A DNA stretch of 64,000 nt from Arcicella sp043769985 (GCA_043769985.1 JAYVIV010000078.1:1-64000); one strand, 5' to 3'; counted from the stretch's first letter, positions 8,534-18,097 are shown. Translations and numbers: made by a program. Notes: generated by a model from the letters alone, not told the origin.

Positions 8534-8991
8534 AAGTAATCATTTAATGTGGCATCTCCCACCATTTCAGGAATAAAAATATCTTGGTTTATCGCATACC
8601 AATCTTTTAACTTGGTAATCATTTCAGTAAATTCTTCTACAGTCATATCAGAAGATTTTTTGTCTTTTACGATCAGGACAGTCTGCCCACTTATAACTGA
8701 TGAAGCTACTTTTACTCCTTGTATTACCTGTAGATTATGTGCATGAATTACCTCGGCTGGCATATTTTCACCAGTACGATTTTTTAATTCATTGTGGATA
8801 ACCACATAACACACACCCCACAAGTATCTGTTTTGAGCTAAACTTCTCTTAACTTTTCCAAAGGTGATATCTAAATCGACATCAACACCTGCTTGGGGAA
8901 GAAAAAAAGTAGACAAAACATCCGAGTGGTCAAAGGAAATGCCCTTACCATCAAGAGCTATTTTTCCTTTGACCGAAACGGTTTTCTTCAT
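8530..8991 (-). CDS. Recombination-associated protein, possibly NinB-like
   Basis: 153 residues. An N-terminal beta-rich part ends in the motif RSLAQNRYLWGV; a C-terminal helical part contains EEFTEMITKLKDWY and ends NQDIFIPEM. The RSxxQN signature followed by a helical region occurs in NinB/Orf-type recombination mediators and in many Bacteroidota phage proteins; assignment beyond that is inference. It lies directly after the gp32-like gene and before the 5' nuclease, a suitable place for a DNA-binding mediator. It overlaps the previous gene by 1 nt. Confidence 0.55.
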   Translation of the reverse strand: MKKTVSVKGKIALDGKGISFDHSDVLSTFFLPQAGVDVDLDITFGKVKRSLAQNRYLWGVCYVVIHNELKNRTGENMPAEVIHAHNLQVIQGVKVASSVISGQTVLIVKDKKSSDMTVEEFTEMITKLKDWYAINQDIFIPEMVGDATLNDYL

Positions 8992-10166
8992 TACCCTTGT
9001 AGAGACTTTTGAAGGTCTGCAAACAACGAACCTCCTAAAGCTGGGTTACCTAAGCTGGCAGGTAGATCATCCAAGGATGGAACTACTGGTGCAACTGGTG
9101 GCGCAGCAACAACTGGCGGAACGACTGGAGCCGCATTAGTTGGTAAAGGTGGCGGTGTAAACACGGGTGCTGAAAAGGTCGGAATCGGAGAATCTATAAC
9201 TTGTGGCTGTGTGGCAACTGGTGGTTCAGCAAACTGCAACGGAGCTGGTGGCGTTGTAAATGCCAACGGAGCTGGTGGTGCAGGTGGAGCCGCAAAAACT
9301 GGTGCGGCTGGTGCTGGTACTGTAAATGCCAAAGAGCTTGCAGGTACGGTTTGTGTATTCGTATCCGTAGTATCTCTTTGAGTTCTCAATTCTGGGTATC
9401 GGTAAATCGGTTCTTGTAATGTCGGACGGCCTGTAAGCAAGTGAGTAACTACTGAGTGCATATACACATCAGAGTACATCTGTCTTTTCTGTTGTTCCAA
9501 CAAGTTTTCTACTTGTGCCTCATATTCGGCTGATACTGGATGTGGTTGCTGAACAGCAATTACTTTGTAATCAATTTTCTTTTTTGCTCCTGTGCCGCTT
9601 TCATCTTTTGAAATAGTAAGTGTAACTCCATTCTCCAGATCAGCAATTGATTTACCGCTTGGTCTGTTGAATTGTGGATGCACCACATAATTAGTAATAG
9701 CTTTCAAAATCTGAGGACTACATGAAAATACACATGGCTTGTTGTTCTTTACAGTATAGTCAGCAATTTTACCTGTGTTGTCATACTTGACATTCTCTAA
9801 GATAAGACAAGAAAATATGAATGACTGTTGCTTTGAATAATAATCCTCATTTTTAATTAAGGCATTGGCGGAAGGGTCTGCGCTTCTTTTGATTTGTTCA
9901 ATCACGCTGTCAATGTAGTCTGCTTCTCCTGCAATAATAGGGCTTGATACTTTGGTCTTTTTGTCGTTTCCTTCCAATTTAAACCAATGGTCGAAAGTTT
10001 GTAAAAACCATCTGCCTGAATAGGTGTGCGGAAGTAAGAGACGGACATAAATCGGTGAACTTTTTTGAATTTCTGATTGACGGAAATAAAACTGGTTGCT
10101 GTCGTTGGTTCTGATAAGACTATCTAAGTCTTTTAGTGCTTCAAAATCTAATAATGGTACTGACAT
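8991..10166 (-). CDS. Probable gp32-like single-stranded DNA-binding protein
   Basis: 391 residues from ATG 10166 (MSVPLLDFEALKDLD). The in-frame GTG/ATG region further upstream (to 10214) is less likely because the TACCTTTG promoter box at 10232-10239 leaves a normal short leader to 10166. The core has YVRLLLPHTYSGRWF and KLEGNDKK, similar in style to phage gp32 cores, followed by a Pro/Ala-rich linker of about 110 residues and a short conserved-looking tail (DDLPASLGNPALGG). Disordered linker plus tail is typical of SSBs that recruit replisome partners. It sits next to the DNA polymerase. The SSB call is inference from core, linker and context. Confidence 0.6.
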   Translation of the reverse strand: MSVPLLDFEALKDLDSLIRTNDSNQFYFRQSEIQKSSPIYVRLLLPHTYSGRWFLQTFDHWFKLEGNDKKTKVSSPIIAGEADYIDSVIEQIKRSADPSANALIKNEDYYSKQQSFIFSCLILENVKYDNTGKIADYTVKNNKPCVFSCSPQILKAITNYVVHPQFNRPSGKSIADLENGVTLTISKDESGTGAKKKIDYKVIAVQQPHPVSAEYEAQVENLLEQQKRQMYSDVYMHSVVTHLLTGRPTLQEPIYRYPELRTQRDTTDTNTQTVPASSLAFTVPAPAAPVFAAPPAPPAPLAFTTPPAPLQFAEPPVATQPQVIDSPIPTFSAPVFTPPPLPTNAAPVVPPVVAAPPVAPVVPSLDDLPASLGNPALGGSLFADLQKSLQG

Positions 10167-10231
10167 AAATAATGTTTTAAGTGATAAAATGTGATAAAGT
10201 TCTGTGAATCGCAATGATTCGATTTGAAGTA

Positions 10232-10239
10232 CAAAGGTA
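10232..10239 (-). promoter_or_regulatory. Promoter -7 element (TACCTTTG) for the SSB-like gene
   Basis: Minus-strand TACCTTTG lies 65 nt upstream of the ATG at 10166, between the polymerase and SSB-like genes. The -33 region is only TTTA-like. It would allow extra expression of the stoichiometric ssDNA-binding protein. Confidence 0.5.
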
Positions 10240-10269
10240 CTAAAGTTTTTTATAATTAAAAAATAATAT

Positions 10270-12678
10270 TTAAGATATTTCTTCTAAACTTCCATAATTT
10301 ATTCCTGCTTCTACATCCATTACCAATGGAAGTATTAAAGGGGGAAATGCAAAATAATCACTGAATGGAATATTTTCTGCGGTATCTTCTATCAGTTTCT
10401 TGACTTCAAGCAGCATAGAATCTGGAACCACAAATACAATACTATCATGAACAGTATTTATAATCCGTACTTCTTTTGGAAGTCTCATTCTCAACCATAC
10501 CATTACCCAGATTGCATAGCCACCAATTGTACCTTGGATCGGAGAGTTAATGGCGTACCGTATGGCATCTCCAATCTTTCTTTTATCATCAGAGAAAATT
10601 TCTGGGAGTCTACGTTTGACTCCGAATATAGTTCTGACAAATCCGTTCTTACGAACTTCTAATTCAGTATCGGTATGCCACTTCAAAAGTTTTGGAAAGG
10701 CAGAGAATACGGCTGCTCTGTGTACTTTTTCATCGGCAGGAGTAATAGTTTGGCCCGTCATACCTTTTACATATTCAATATAACTGTCTGCCCCAATACC
10801 ATAAACCAATCCAAAGTTTGCTGATTTAGCTATTGTACGGTATTTCTTAAAATCTGGGTGTTCTAAAAATCCTTGGAAATTATCCTGCATCTTAGCAATC
10901 CTACTTCCAGTAACAGCATGTAGATCGACCTTATTCTTATAAGATGTAATCATATTCTCATCCTTGGAGTAGTGACCAATAACTCGTAACTCTGCCTGAG
11001 ATAAATCCGCCTGAACTATTTTGTGTCCAGTAGGGGCCACAATTGCTTTCTTAACTCCTTTGATTACTGACTTTAATTCATCATCATCGATATACACTCT
11101 GGCAGGAATGTTCTGCATGTTAGGATCACTGGAACTTAATCTGCCTGTTACCGTGCCCGTCTGGTTGAACTTAGCATACAGTTTTCCATCGATAGATTTT
11201 TCCAAAATACTTTCATAGAAAGTACTGAGCATCAATTTTAATGTACGGATGATCCGCAACTTCTCTCCGATTGGATGTGAAATATCATTCAGTGCATCTT
11301 TATCGGTTGAGTTACTTTCAACCATTATCTTTTTTCCTGATGGACTTCTACTTTCCACCATCGGCTTAGGGAAACCAAATCCGTGTTTACTGTAAAGTAA
11401 TTCTGCCAGTACTTTTGTCGATGCAAAGTCACAATTATCGATACAGAATAATTCACCAGTCCTGTATTGTTTAATCTTCTCTCCCCAATCTATGATGTAT
11501 CTATCTTCTGGGTTAGTAAATTTTATTTTTCGGTTTTCAATTTTGGCTTTAAGATCAGCGACTTCTTTGTTAACCAAAATCTCATTCTGACTGATTACAA
11601 AACCTTTAACTTCTGGAAAGTCTTGCAGCTCTGCTTCTCTTTGTTCGATCAGGGTTTTGGTATATTCAATCTGTGACTGTAAATATGGGATGTCTATATT
11701 ACACCCTTCCCATTCTAAATCTTTCAATACCATTGCCCCAGACATATATAAATTCCTGAAACAAACATACAGATGTTTATCTTCTACCAAGGTAGGAAGA
11801 AATACACAATATGCTGTCAACGTTGCAAAACAGTCTACAGCCAGATATTTATAAAGATGTGTGTTAGCTTCTGGAACAAAAGTAATCCCATAGTCATACC
11901 CAGAATAATTTGGAAGATAGTGATCTACAAAATCTTTCAATCCATTAGGGGTATTTTCATCCACCAGCCACGACATGAGTTTAGTACATGCGTACTGTCC
12001 TTTAGGTATGATCCCAAGATGCAACAACAGTTTTATATCGAAAGAAAGGTTGTGCGCTATTTTTACAAGTTCTCGTTTTTGGAAAAGTGGAGTCAGTACT
12101 TGTACTACTTCTGGAGTGTAAAGTAATTCTTGTGGAACCACAAAACATGAATTAGGATTGAACATCATCCCCAGACAAGTACATCTGAATGTTGGCGAAT
12201 GGGGTTGTAATTCATTGTTTGTCTCGAAGTCAAAAGACATGAACTCAGATTTAAGTGCTTCATTAACAAACTCTTGTACAGAATTTACCGAACTAAGAGT
12301 AACATATTTTACAACAGGCAGAGCATAATTAACAGGGTCTTTAGAAATGTCAATTGCTTTTATGAACTGCTGGGCTGCTCTTATAGCCACGTCTTTCATA
12401 TACAAAGCATTCATATTTGGTAATGTTAAATACCAAACACCATCCTTTTTCATAGCGGAATTACGACCAGAGATTTTTGCCCCCAAGAACTTCTTAATCA
12501 TAGCAGTTCCTACTAACATTGCCACAGCATAATCTGGAACATCAAGTTTACCTGTAGCGGCTGTAGCTCTGTAATCAACAGTACTCGCTTTCTCGTGCCT
12601 AACAGCAGAGATTACTTTTCTTACAGGTGCAGAAGATGCATCAGCATTATCATAAAAAACTACTATCCTATCGGTCAT
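10270..12678 (-). CDS. polA: DNA polymerase, family A, with 3'-5' proofreading domain
   Basis: 802 residues. The exonuclease domain has SFDFET (D150, E152), AHNLSFD and the YLAVDC motif (YxxxD). The polymerase domain has motif A QADLSQAELR (about 556), motif B KSANFGLVYG (about 620) and motif C TVHDSI (about 743). There is no 5' nuclease domain; a separate gene provides it. Motif C has HDS in place of the usual HDE, so the second carboxylate is missing. This should be the phage replicative polymerase. It starts with a 4-nt overlap with the preceding gene. Confidence 0.95.
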   Translation of the reverse strand: MTDRIVVFYDNADASSAPVRKVISAVRHEKASTVDYRATAATGKLDVPDYAVAMLVGTAMIKKFLGAKISGRNSAMKKDGVWYLTLPNMNALYMKDVAIRAAQQFIKAIDISKDPVNYALPVVKYVTLSSVNSVQEFVNEALKSEFMSFDFETNNELQPHSPTFRCTCLGMMFNPNSCFVVPQELLYTPEVVQVLTPLFQKRELVKIAHNLSFDIKLLLHLGIIPKGQYACTKLMSWLVDENTPNGLKDFVDHYLPNYSGYDYGITFVPEANTHLYKYLAVDCFATLTAYCVFLPTLVEDKHLYVCFRNLYMSGAMVLKDLEWEGCNIDIPYLQSQIEYTKTLIEQREAELQDFPEVKGFVISQNEILVNKEVADLKAKIENRKIKFTNPEDRYIIDWGEKIKQYRTGELFCIDNCDFASTKVLAELLYSKHGFGFPKPMVESRSPSGKKIMVESNSTDKDALNDISHPIGEKLRIIRTLKLMLSTFYESILEKSIDGKLYAKFNQTGTVTGRLSSSDPNMQNIPARVYIDDDELKSVIKGVKKAIVAPTGHKIVQADLSQAELRVIGHYSKDENMITSYKNKVDLHAVTGSRIAKMQDNFQGFLEHPDFKKYRTIAKSANFGLVYGIGADSYIEYVKGMTGQTITPADEKVHRAAVFSAFPKLLKWHTDTELEVRKNGFVRTIFGVKRRLPEIFSDDKRKIGDAIRYAINSPIQGTIGGYAIWVMVWLRMRLPKEVRIINTVHDSIVFVVPDSMLLEVKKLIEDTAENIPFSDYFAFPPLILPLVMDVEAGINYGSLEEIS

Positions 12679-13094
12679 ACTTTTCTTTTTACTGTTCCAG
12701 ACTCTACAGTAAGCCCGTACTCTCTGATAAAATAATTTACTTGTAATGCTACGGTGACAGGATCATTGCACTTACTGTAGTCGGCAAATAATACCCTGAG
12801 TGAATCAATGGGATAGCTGTTATGGTGAAACAGATTGGCGATGGCATTTTTTGGAACCAGACTAAAGTCTACTTCATCCACAAAACCTATTTGAGATAAG
12901 GCATCTCCTTTGGTTTTTATTTTCTTGGTGGTAAGTACCATGCAGATAGACTGCATTGAACAGTAACTACATTGAGTATCGTTGTGAGACCATTCCTTCC
13001 CAAAACAATCACTGTCGTTTGGAGAGTAGGTGTCAATAACAATAGAACTGTATTGTTCACCCACAGATAGGGGAGTATCTATTTTTTGTTTCAT
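12675..13094 (-). CDS. Unknown protein with a four-cysteine cluster
   Basis: 139 residues. A cluster CFGKEW...CSYCSMQSIC (about residues 30-52) could bind Zn or an Fe-S centre; the rest is mixed helix. No family recognised. ATG 13094 lies only 4 nt after a strong promoter (13099-13130), so the transcript is nearly leaderless. It is the first gene of a sub-operon that continues into the polymerase. Confidence 0.6.
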   Translation of the reverse strand: MKQKIDTPLSVGEQYSSIVIDTYSPNDSDCFGKEWSHNDTQCSYCSMQSICMVLTTKKIKTKGDALSQIGFVDEVDFSLVPKNAIANLFHHNSYPIDSLRVLFADYSKCNDPVTVALQVNYFIREYGLTVESGTVKRKV

Positions 13095-13098
13095 AAGG

Positions 13099-13130
13099 CA
13101 AAGGTAATTTTATTTATTTAGATAAACAAA
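13099..13130 (-). promoter_or_regulatory. Full Bacteroidota promoter (TTTG-N20-TACCTTTG)
   Basis: On the minus strand TTTG (13127-13130), exactly 20 nt, then TACCTTTG (13099-13106). Both boxes match consensus. The ATG at 13094 starts 5 nt after the -7 box. Confidence 0.8.
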
Positions 13131-13137
13131 TAAATAA

Positions 13138-14544
13138 TTAGTTTTCTATAATATTTATTTCAAATCCTTCTTTCTGGTAGTAATTATATCTGGTGAAGCT
13201 GTGCTTTCTGGTGTTATGTCCTTTATCTAAAAAGTCGATTACAGTACAAGTAGTTGAAACTCCATCCGACCTGAGAAGTCTACCTACAAATTGTTTTACC
13301 CATACTACGGATTGGCCCCAAGCTGCATTTATTAAAGTTCTGACCAATGGAATGTTTACTCCTTCTTTGAGAACTTCTGTACAAATCAAAACTTTAATCC
13401 TTCCTTCTTTGTAAGCAATAAGTTTTTCATCTCTAAGAAAATCTCCTGAGTATAAAAAGTCAACAGTTGTTGGTAACAAAACAAGTTTATTGTACAAATA
13501 ATTACCGTGTTCTTTTGTAGCCACTGAAATTAAAAACACATCATTTATATTCTCGGTTATTGCTTCGGTAATTATTCTCAATCTTTCAGGACAATGAATG
13601 ATATCCTGTTTCTCATCTTCATAAGTAGGGGCCATGTCAAAGCCAGATATATTATAAAACTTGACTGTAGGAGTCAACGAAACTTTATCGGCAATCAATT
13701 CTGAATTACTTACCTTAAAAATAACATCCCCAGAATCACCTACTATAGACAAGTCATGATTGGCTTCTCCAGTAAACGGGGTTCCAGAAAGATACCATAC
13801 GGTGCTGGCATTAACCTTAGACAACACGGTACTGTAATCATCTGCCGTGGCCCTGTGGCACTCATCTACAATCAAGGTTCCTACATCGGATAGGAAAGTC
13901 TGTACCTCAGAAGTTTCTATATTAGGAAACATAGAGGTCGGCATCACCAGAGTAACTATACCTAACTCTCTGTAGGTATAGTTTTTATAGGAACCGTATC
14001 TATGAACTGCAATATGATTCTCAATAAAAAACTCATAGAGCTGAGCAAATAATTCTCGTCTATGGACAGTTATTACTACTTTGGATTTGTGCATTACACT
14101 CCTTACCATTGCAGTAATGATCCAGTTCTTTCCAAAATTTGTGGCCGCATTTATAATTCCACGTTGCCATATAAAAGTTTCTGGAAAAGGAGACTTAATC
14201 AAAGAGTCCATACCTTCTTTTTGTCGATCCCTTAAATTTCCTGACGGTAAAGCCAGTTGTAATTCTTCTGGATCAATAGCAAATACATTATCTCGTTTAT
14301 CAATAAGCTCCACTTCTACAGAGTATTGTAGTAACTTTTGATAAACATAAGGAAGGAATCCTGTTTTGAAAGCATTCTTTTTAGTGAGAAAACTTTTTAT
14401 CGGACTCTGTGAATATGTGAACCTACTGTTAGGAATTTCGTATGCTAATAAATCATATATGACTTTAAGTATTACCGTATCGGTTGAATTTGTCCAGCAA
14501 TATTTATTCCAGACAGTGATACATATTTTACTTTGGGTTGTCAT
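13138..14544 (-). CDS. DEAD/DEAH-like superfamily 2 helicase (UvsW/RecG-type)
   Basis: 468 residues. Motif I is AATNFGKNW (about 135), motif II VDECHR, motif III YLSGTPF, and the C-terminal RecA lobe carries CTEVLKEGVNIP and QFVGRLLRS (motif VI). The N-terminal 110 residues may be a DNA-binding domain. The family remodels branched DNA in recombination-dependent replication. Motif I has GKN rather than GKT/S, which is unusual for an ATPase. It overlaps the next upstream gene by 17 nt. Confidence 0.85.
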   Translation of the reverse strand: MTTQSKICITVWNKYCWTNSTDTVILKVIYDLLAYEIPNSRFTYSQSPIKSFLTKKNAFKTGFLPYVYQKLLQYSVEVELIDKRDNVFAIDPEELQLALPSGNLRDRQKEGMDSLIKSPFPETFIWQRGIINAATNFGKNWIITAMVRSVMHKSKVVITVHRRELFAQLYEFFIENHIAVHRYGSYKNYTYRELGIVTLVMPTSMFPNIETSEVQTFLSDVGTLIVDECHRATADDYSTVLSKVNASTVWYLSGTPFTGEANHDLSIVGDSGDVIFKVSNSELIADKVSLTPTVKFYNISGFDMAPTYEDEKQDIIHCPERLRIITEAITENINDVFLISVATKEHGNYLYNKLVLLPTTVDFLYSGDFLRDEKLIAYKEGRIKVLICTEVLKEGVNIPLVRTLINAAWGQSVVWVKQFVGRLLRSDGVSTTCTVIDFLDKGHNTRKHSFTRYNYYQKEGFEINIIEN

Positions 14545-14749
14545 TAAACCATGTTGTTATTCTTGCTCTATAACCATCCGAAAGTCTTGGATGATTGTAC
14601 ACACTAACAAAAAGTTCTCTCATTCTGGTCTTGTCCATTAAAGTATACCCTAACTTCCAACCAAACTCTTTGAAATAAATTCCAACTTCATTGTTTACAC
14701 GTCCATCTACACTGAAATATTTCCCGTAGTCTGTGTCTTTCTTGCTCAT
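14528..14749 (-). CDS. Small unknown replication-operon protein
   Basis: 73 residues, starting MSKKDTDYGKYFSVDG, basic C-terminal half (HPRLSDGYRARITTWF). No recognised family. Overlaps of 17 nt downstream and 4 nt upstream indicate translational coupling to the helicase. Confidence 0.6.
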   Translation of the reverse strand: MSKKDTDYGKYFSVDGRVNNEVGIYFKEFGWKLGYTLMDKTRMRELFVSVYNHPRLSDGYRARITTWFNDNPK

Positions 14750-15468
14750 TTTTTTAATTTTAAGGTTCTATCAATTGCTTCTCTTGTGTGCATCCAACTC
14801 GGTTCAGGCATTTTATTGAATCCTTTCCAGTACTCGAACTGGACTTCAATATACTTATCATAACGTATCTCTACCTCTCTGATTGCGTCACAAATGTATA
14901 TGAAATTTGTGACATATTTATTCTTGTAAGCAGAATTATCTCGAATATTTGCAAGGCGTAAAAAATATTTATACACCTTTTCTGTCATCTGTGGGTCTGG
15001 ATCATTGTGTATCAATTCTTTAGCTGCTTGCATATCAAATATTTTATTTTTATAATATTTAAACTTTGATAAAGAATAGGCTTTTCCCATCAAGTGCATT
15101 CCATACTTGGCGTATGTCTGATATCCTTGTGATGGAACAAAACCAAAATGATCTGTAAATTCCTGAGCATCCGCAGCAATCTCATTTATCATCGCCCATT
15201 CAGAATCATGTCTGCTTATCACTAAAAACTTGTGGTTCTGTACTATCCTTTCAGATGTGAGCATTCCATTAAATAAATCGGCATCACACGGTCTTAACAG
15301 TTTTTCTATATGTGTCCTTAAAGCTGTCTTAGGATTAGTAATTAAAACTCTGGATGGGCTGTATGCTGTGGCCCTTTTAAAGATCGTCCATGCTTGTGCT
15401 TCTGTTATAAAATCACGAGAGCATTCCATGAATTGAGAGAACCGTAAATTTATTGATGCTTCGGTCAT
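14746..15468 (-). CDS. Unknown helical protein between primase and helicase genes
   Basis: 240 residues, mostly helical, with several aromatic/basic helices (KFKYYKNKIFDM, YKYFLRLANIRD, EVQFEYWKGF). No motif that I can name. ATGA overlaps with the primase gene upstream and the 73-residue gene downstream place it in the replisome operon; helicase loader or primase accessory would be a guess. Confidence 0.6.
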   Translation of the reverse strand: MTEASINLRFSQFMECSRDFITEAQAWTIFKRATAYSPSRVLITNPKTALRTHIEKLLRPCDADLFNGMLTSERIVQNHKFLVISRHDSEWAMINEIAADAQEFTDHFGFVPSQGYQTYAKYGMHLMGKAYSLSKFKYYKNKIFDMQAAKELIHNDPDPQMTEKVYKYFLRLANIRDNSAYKNKYVTNFIYICDAIREVEIRYDKYIEVQFEYWKGFNKMPEPSWMHTREAIDRTLKLKK

Positions 15469-16352
15469 AATGAATTAGGATTTAAAATAACATTATTGAT
15501 TCCACAATCGTTCACATCCTTGGCCCCTTCTGGAATCTTATGTATAAATACTTTCATGTACGGAGTAAAGAATAAGCCAGTAGCCGTGGCTTTAAGTTCA
15601 AACCCACGATCTGGAATGATGTTTAAAATCTTCCATCTGCTGTTTGCCACCAATGAAATCTGACTGGTAGACAACTTCCACCCAGAAGCAGCAATCGCAT
15701 TCCTGCCTATGGTCTGAGCATCTATGGCCCCTTCAACCATCCAACCCTCTGTAAATCTATACAGGGCATCTTGATTAAAAAATATTTCTGACTTACCGAT
15801 TCCTACTTCTTCTGTCTTAGGATTTTTATATTTTAATTCAGCCCCTATAAAAGAACGTCCAGTGTAATAAACCAATTTTCCCTTTACCTTATAGGGAATG
15901 ATAATTCGACCTAACCATTCTCCATCATTACAAAAACCCCAGCCTTCATCATCCAGTCGGTCTATGTCAAATCCACGGCCTTGTAAATACTCTCTACAGC
16001 GTAACCCCAACATAGAGTTATCTAATAAGGTAACCCAATGGTCAGGAAGTTTGGTTCCAGAGATTTTTTCTACATCATCAAATTTGCTTGGAGATATATT
16101 TCCAGAAAGGATTGGAATGTCTATATGACCTACAAACTGCTGAGCATCAAATAAGGAGAACCCACTGTACTCAGAGATAAATCCTGCAATAGAATTGTAG
16201 TATCCAGTTTTCCAGTCGGAAACGAAGTTGTATTGAAAATTAACAACCATATTTCGATTCCTACTTCTATCCAAAGGATTAATAAATCTATGATACCCAC
16301 CATCAGATACCCTAAGATTAAATTGTGAGAAATATTCCATTAAATGCTGCAT
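15465..16352 (-). CDS. DNA primase, DnaG/TOPRIM-like
   Basis: 295 residues. The N-terminal part lacks a classical zinc-finger Cys set. The centre has PYKVKGKLVYYTGRS, as in primase RNA-polymerase cores. The TOPRIM fold is marked by WMVEGAIDAQTIG (the catalytic Glu) and NIIPDRG (about 240). A compact primase next to a DnaB-like helicase gene is standard in phages. The final residues KDVNDCG resemble the KDxND motif common in phage primases. It overlaps the next gene by 4 nt. Confidence 0.78.
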   Translation of the reverse strand: MQHLMEYFSQFNLRVSDGGYHRFINPLDRSRNRNMVVNFQYNFVSDWKTGYYNSIAGFISEYSGFSLFDAQQFVGHIDIPILSGNISPSKFDDVEKISGTKLPDHWVTLLDNSMLGLRCREYLQGRGFDIDRLDDEGWGFCNDGEWLGRIIIPYKVKGKLVYYTGRSFIGAELKYKNPKTEEVGIGKSEIFFNQDALYRFTEGWMVEGAIDAQTIGRNAIAASGWKLSTSQISLVANSRWKILNIIPDRGFELKATATGLFFTPYMKVFIHKIPEGAKDVNDCGINNVILNPNSL

Positions 16353-16361
16353 AATATAGTT

Positions 16362-17645
16362 TTATGCTGTCCAAATTTTATTACTGTCTGCAATATAACG
16401 ACTACCTCCATCCATATCTAAAGCAACTTTTGTAAATGTGCGACTTTCTCCGACTCTTTGTACTATTGCTTGTAACCACCCAACACCTTCTTTTACATCA
16501 TCTTCTGATCTCATCAATGCAAACATACTATCGGTATTGTAAGATTTCTCTTTGTCCTCGGCTACCGAGTCCTCATCAAGAAAATCTTTCTTTCCTTCTC
16601 CAGCTACAATCTTAGATATTGTTATACCAAAAGCATCATATTTTATGTTCATATTTTTCGCTTCGGCATACGCCATTTGAGTTCTTTCCCTTCTGTCCTT
16701 TAGTGTTTTATCTCCGCCAGTAATATCTAAATAATCATAGAAAAGTACAGCAGGTTTCCAATTTTCTTTATCTATTCGTTTATCTATAATTGCTTCTGCG
16801 GATGATATTCTATCTTTTTTAGCCTGTAATTTTATATAATGTAAATCTGCACCTCTTGCTAAAAACTCGGCAACTCTCTTATCTAAAAGCTCTTTATTCC
16901 AAGGATCATATAAAAATTCAACCCTACTCTGTAATAAAATCTGTTGAAGTACTGTGCCTATTTGTTTATCTCCATTTTCCCAATCTATGTAGCTCACATT
17001 TAAACCATCTTTTATATACCCTGCGGCTAAATGCAATAGGAATGTCGTCTTCATACTTTTCGCTGCGCCAAGAATACATACCAACTGTGGAGCAAAAAAT
17101 CCACCCATCCCTATAATAGAATTGAAGTTACTAAAGCATGTTGGATGTGGATTAGGTAATTCAAAAACGTGGTTCTTCAAATTACTAAGAAGCATCATAT
17201 CTACAGGCTTGCCGTGTATATTCATCTGGTCAATCTCTTGAAGTCTTTTGTATAACTTAGTAACTGATTCTTCTGTCCATGTTTCTCCAAGATGATTTAA
17301 ACCATCCTGCATGGCTCTGGTGTGTAACAGTTTTTTTATATGTAAAAGTAGATGCTGCTCTACCAGTTCAATATCATTTATCGGCAAGTATATCTTTGGC
17401 AATAACCCAATCAGATAATCATAAATCGGTTTATTTTGTTCCTCAATCTTTTCGACTTTCAGAAAAATAATCAGATTATTACTGTCTGGGATGTGATTGT
17501 ACTTTTTCACATACGCCACATAGATTTGAAACATACTCCGATATCCAGCATCAGTAAAAATACTGGTGTCAATATATTCTAAGTAATCTATGCTGTTGTT
17601 ATATTGAAAAAAATATCGTAAAATATTTTGTTCTACTTCAATCAT
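16362..17645 (-). CDS. Replicative DnaB-like helicase
   Basis: 427 residues with an N-terminal helical domain and a RecA-like C-terminal ATPase: Walker A LGAAKSMKTT (about 190), VSYIDWENG after it, and Walker B VLFYDYLDIT (about 300). The late segments ITISKIV and GSRYIAD fit DnaB-type motifs 3-4. Walker A is the relaxed AxKSxKTT form seen in phage DnaB/RecA-fold proteins. It should unwind at the fork with the adjacent primase. Overlaps 17642-18046 by 4 nt. Confidence 0.82.
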   Translation of the reverse strand: MIEVEQNILRYFFQYNNSIDYLEYIDTSIFTDAGYRSMFQIYVAYVKKYNHIPDSNNLIIFLKVEKIEEQNKPIYDYLIGLLPKIYLPINDIELVEQHLLLHIKKLLHTRAMQDGLNHLGETWTEESVTKLYKRLQEIDQMNIHGKPVDMMLLSNLKNHVFELPNPHPTCFSNFNSIIGMGGFFAPQLVCILGAAKSMKTTFLLHLAAGYIKDGLNVSYIDWENGDKQIGTVLQQILLQSRVEFLYDPWNKELLDKRVAEFLARGADLHYIKLQAKKDRISSAEAIIDKRIDKENWKPAVLFYDYLDITGGDKTLKDRRERTQMAYAEAKNMNIKYDAFGITISKIVAGEGKKDFLDEDSVAEDKEKSYNTDSMFALMRSEDDVKEGVGWLQAIVQRVGESRTFTKVALDMDGGSRYIADSNKIWTA

Positions 17646-18046
17646 TTTCCAAACGCTGTTATGACTTTTCTACCCCTTACCATCCTATCTTCGGTAACGG
17701 TGTTTTCTAAACGAAACTCAACATCTTTCAACTCCTCAACAACTTCCTTTTTTGCAGGAGTAGGTTCTGGTGTATCTTCATCTTCCTCATCTTCTTCAAA
17801 GGTAAGTACGGTAGTACGCACTTCCATAGGTTTGTTAACTACAGTATTTAGAACTACTTGTGGTGCAGAGCCTTTTGTAAATTTTTCTTTAAGTAATTCT
17901 TCTTTACTTTTCAACCCAAAATGCAGCCTAAGAATGGTGTTGATAACTGCATTTGCAGACAACCCAGACTGTTTAACATGTTCGGTTACTTCGCACATTA
18001 CATCATAATCTAATGAGAATGAACGAGTTATCTTTGTATTATCCAT
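17642..18046 (-). CDS. Small DNA-binding-like protein, possible ribbon-helix-helix
   Basis: 134 residues. The first 50 residues (ITRSFSLDYDVMCEVTEHVK, then GLSANAVINTILRLHFGL) have the beta-strand/helix/helix pattern of ribbon-helix-helix DNA binders. An acidic linker (EEDEEDEDTPEP) and a basic tail (RMVRGRKVITAFGK) follow. It has its own good promoter (18066-18097) and is the first gene of the helicase-primase group, so an operon regulator or replication initiator accessory is plausible. Confidence 0.6.
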   Translation of the reverse strand: MDNTKITRSFSLDYDVMCEVTEHVKQSGLSANAVINTILRLHFGLKSKEELLKEKFTKGSAPQVVLNTVVNKPMEVRTTVLTFEEDEEDEDTPEPTPAKKEVVEELKDVEFRLENTVTEDRMVRGRKVITAFGK

Positions 18047-18065
18047 AAGATGTGTATTTTAGGTG

Positions 18066-18097
18066 TAAAGATAAACTATAGTTTGTTATAAACCAAA
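18066..18097 (-). promoter_or_regulatory. Promoter (TTTG-N20-TATCTTTA)
   Basis: Minus strand: TTTG (18094-18097), 20 nt, TATCTTTA (18066-18073), about 20 nt upstream of ATG 18046. Spacing is exact; one mismatch at the last base of the -7 box. Confidence 0.65.

Noticed and set aside
9201..9419. Plus-strand Trp/Cys-rich frame
   Set aside because: Shadow of the Pro/Ala-rich linker of the SSB-like gene.
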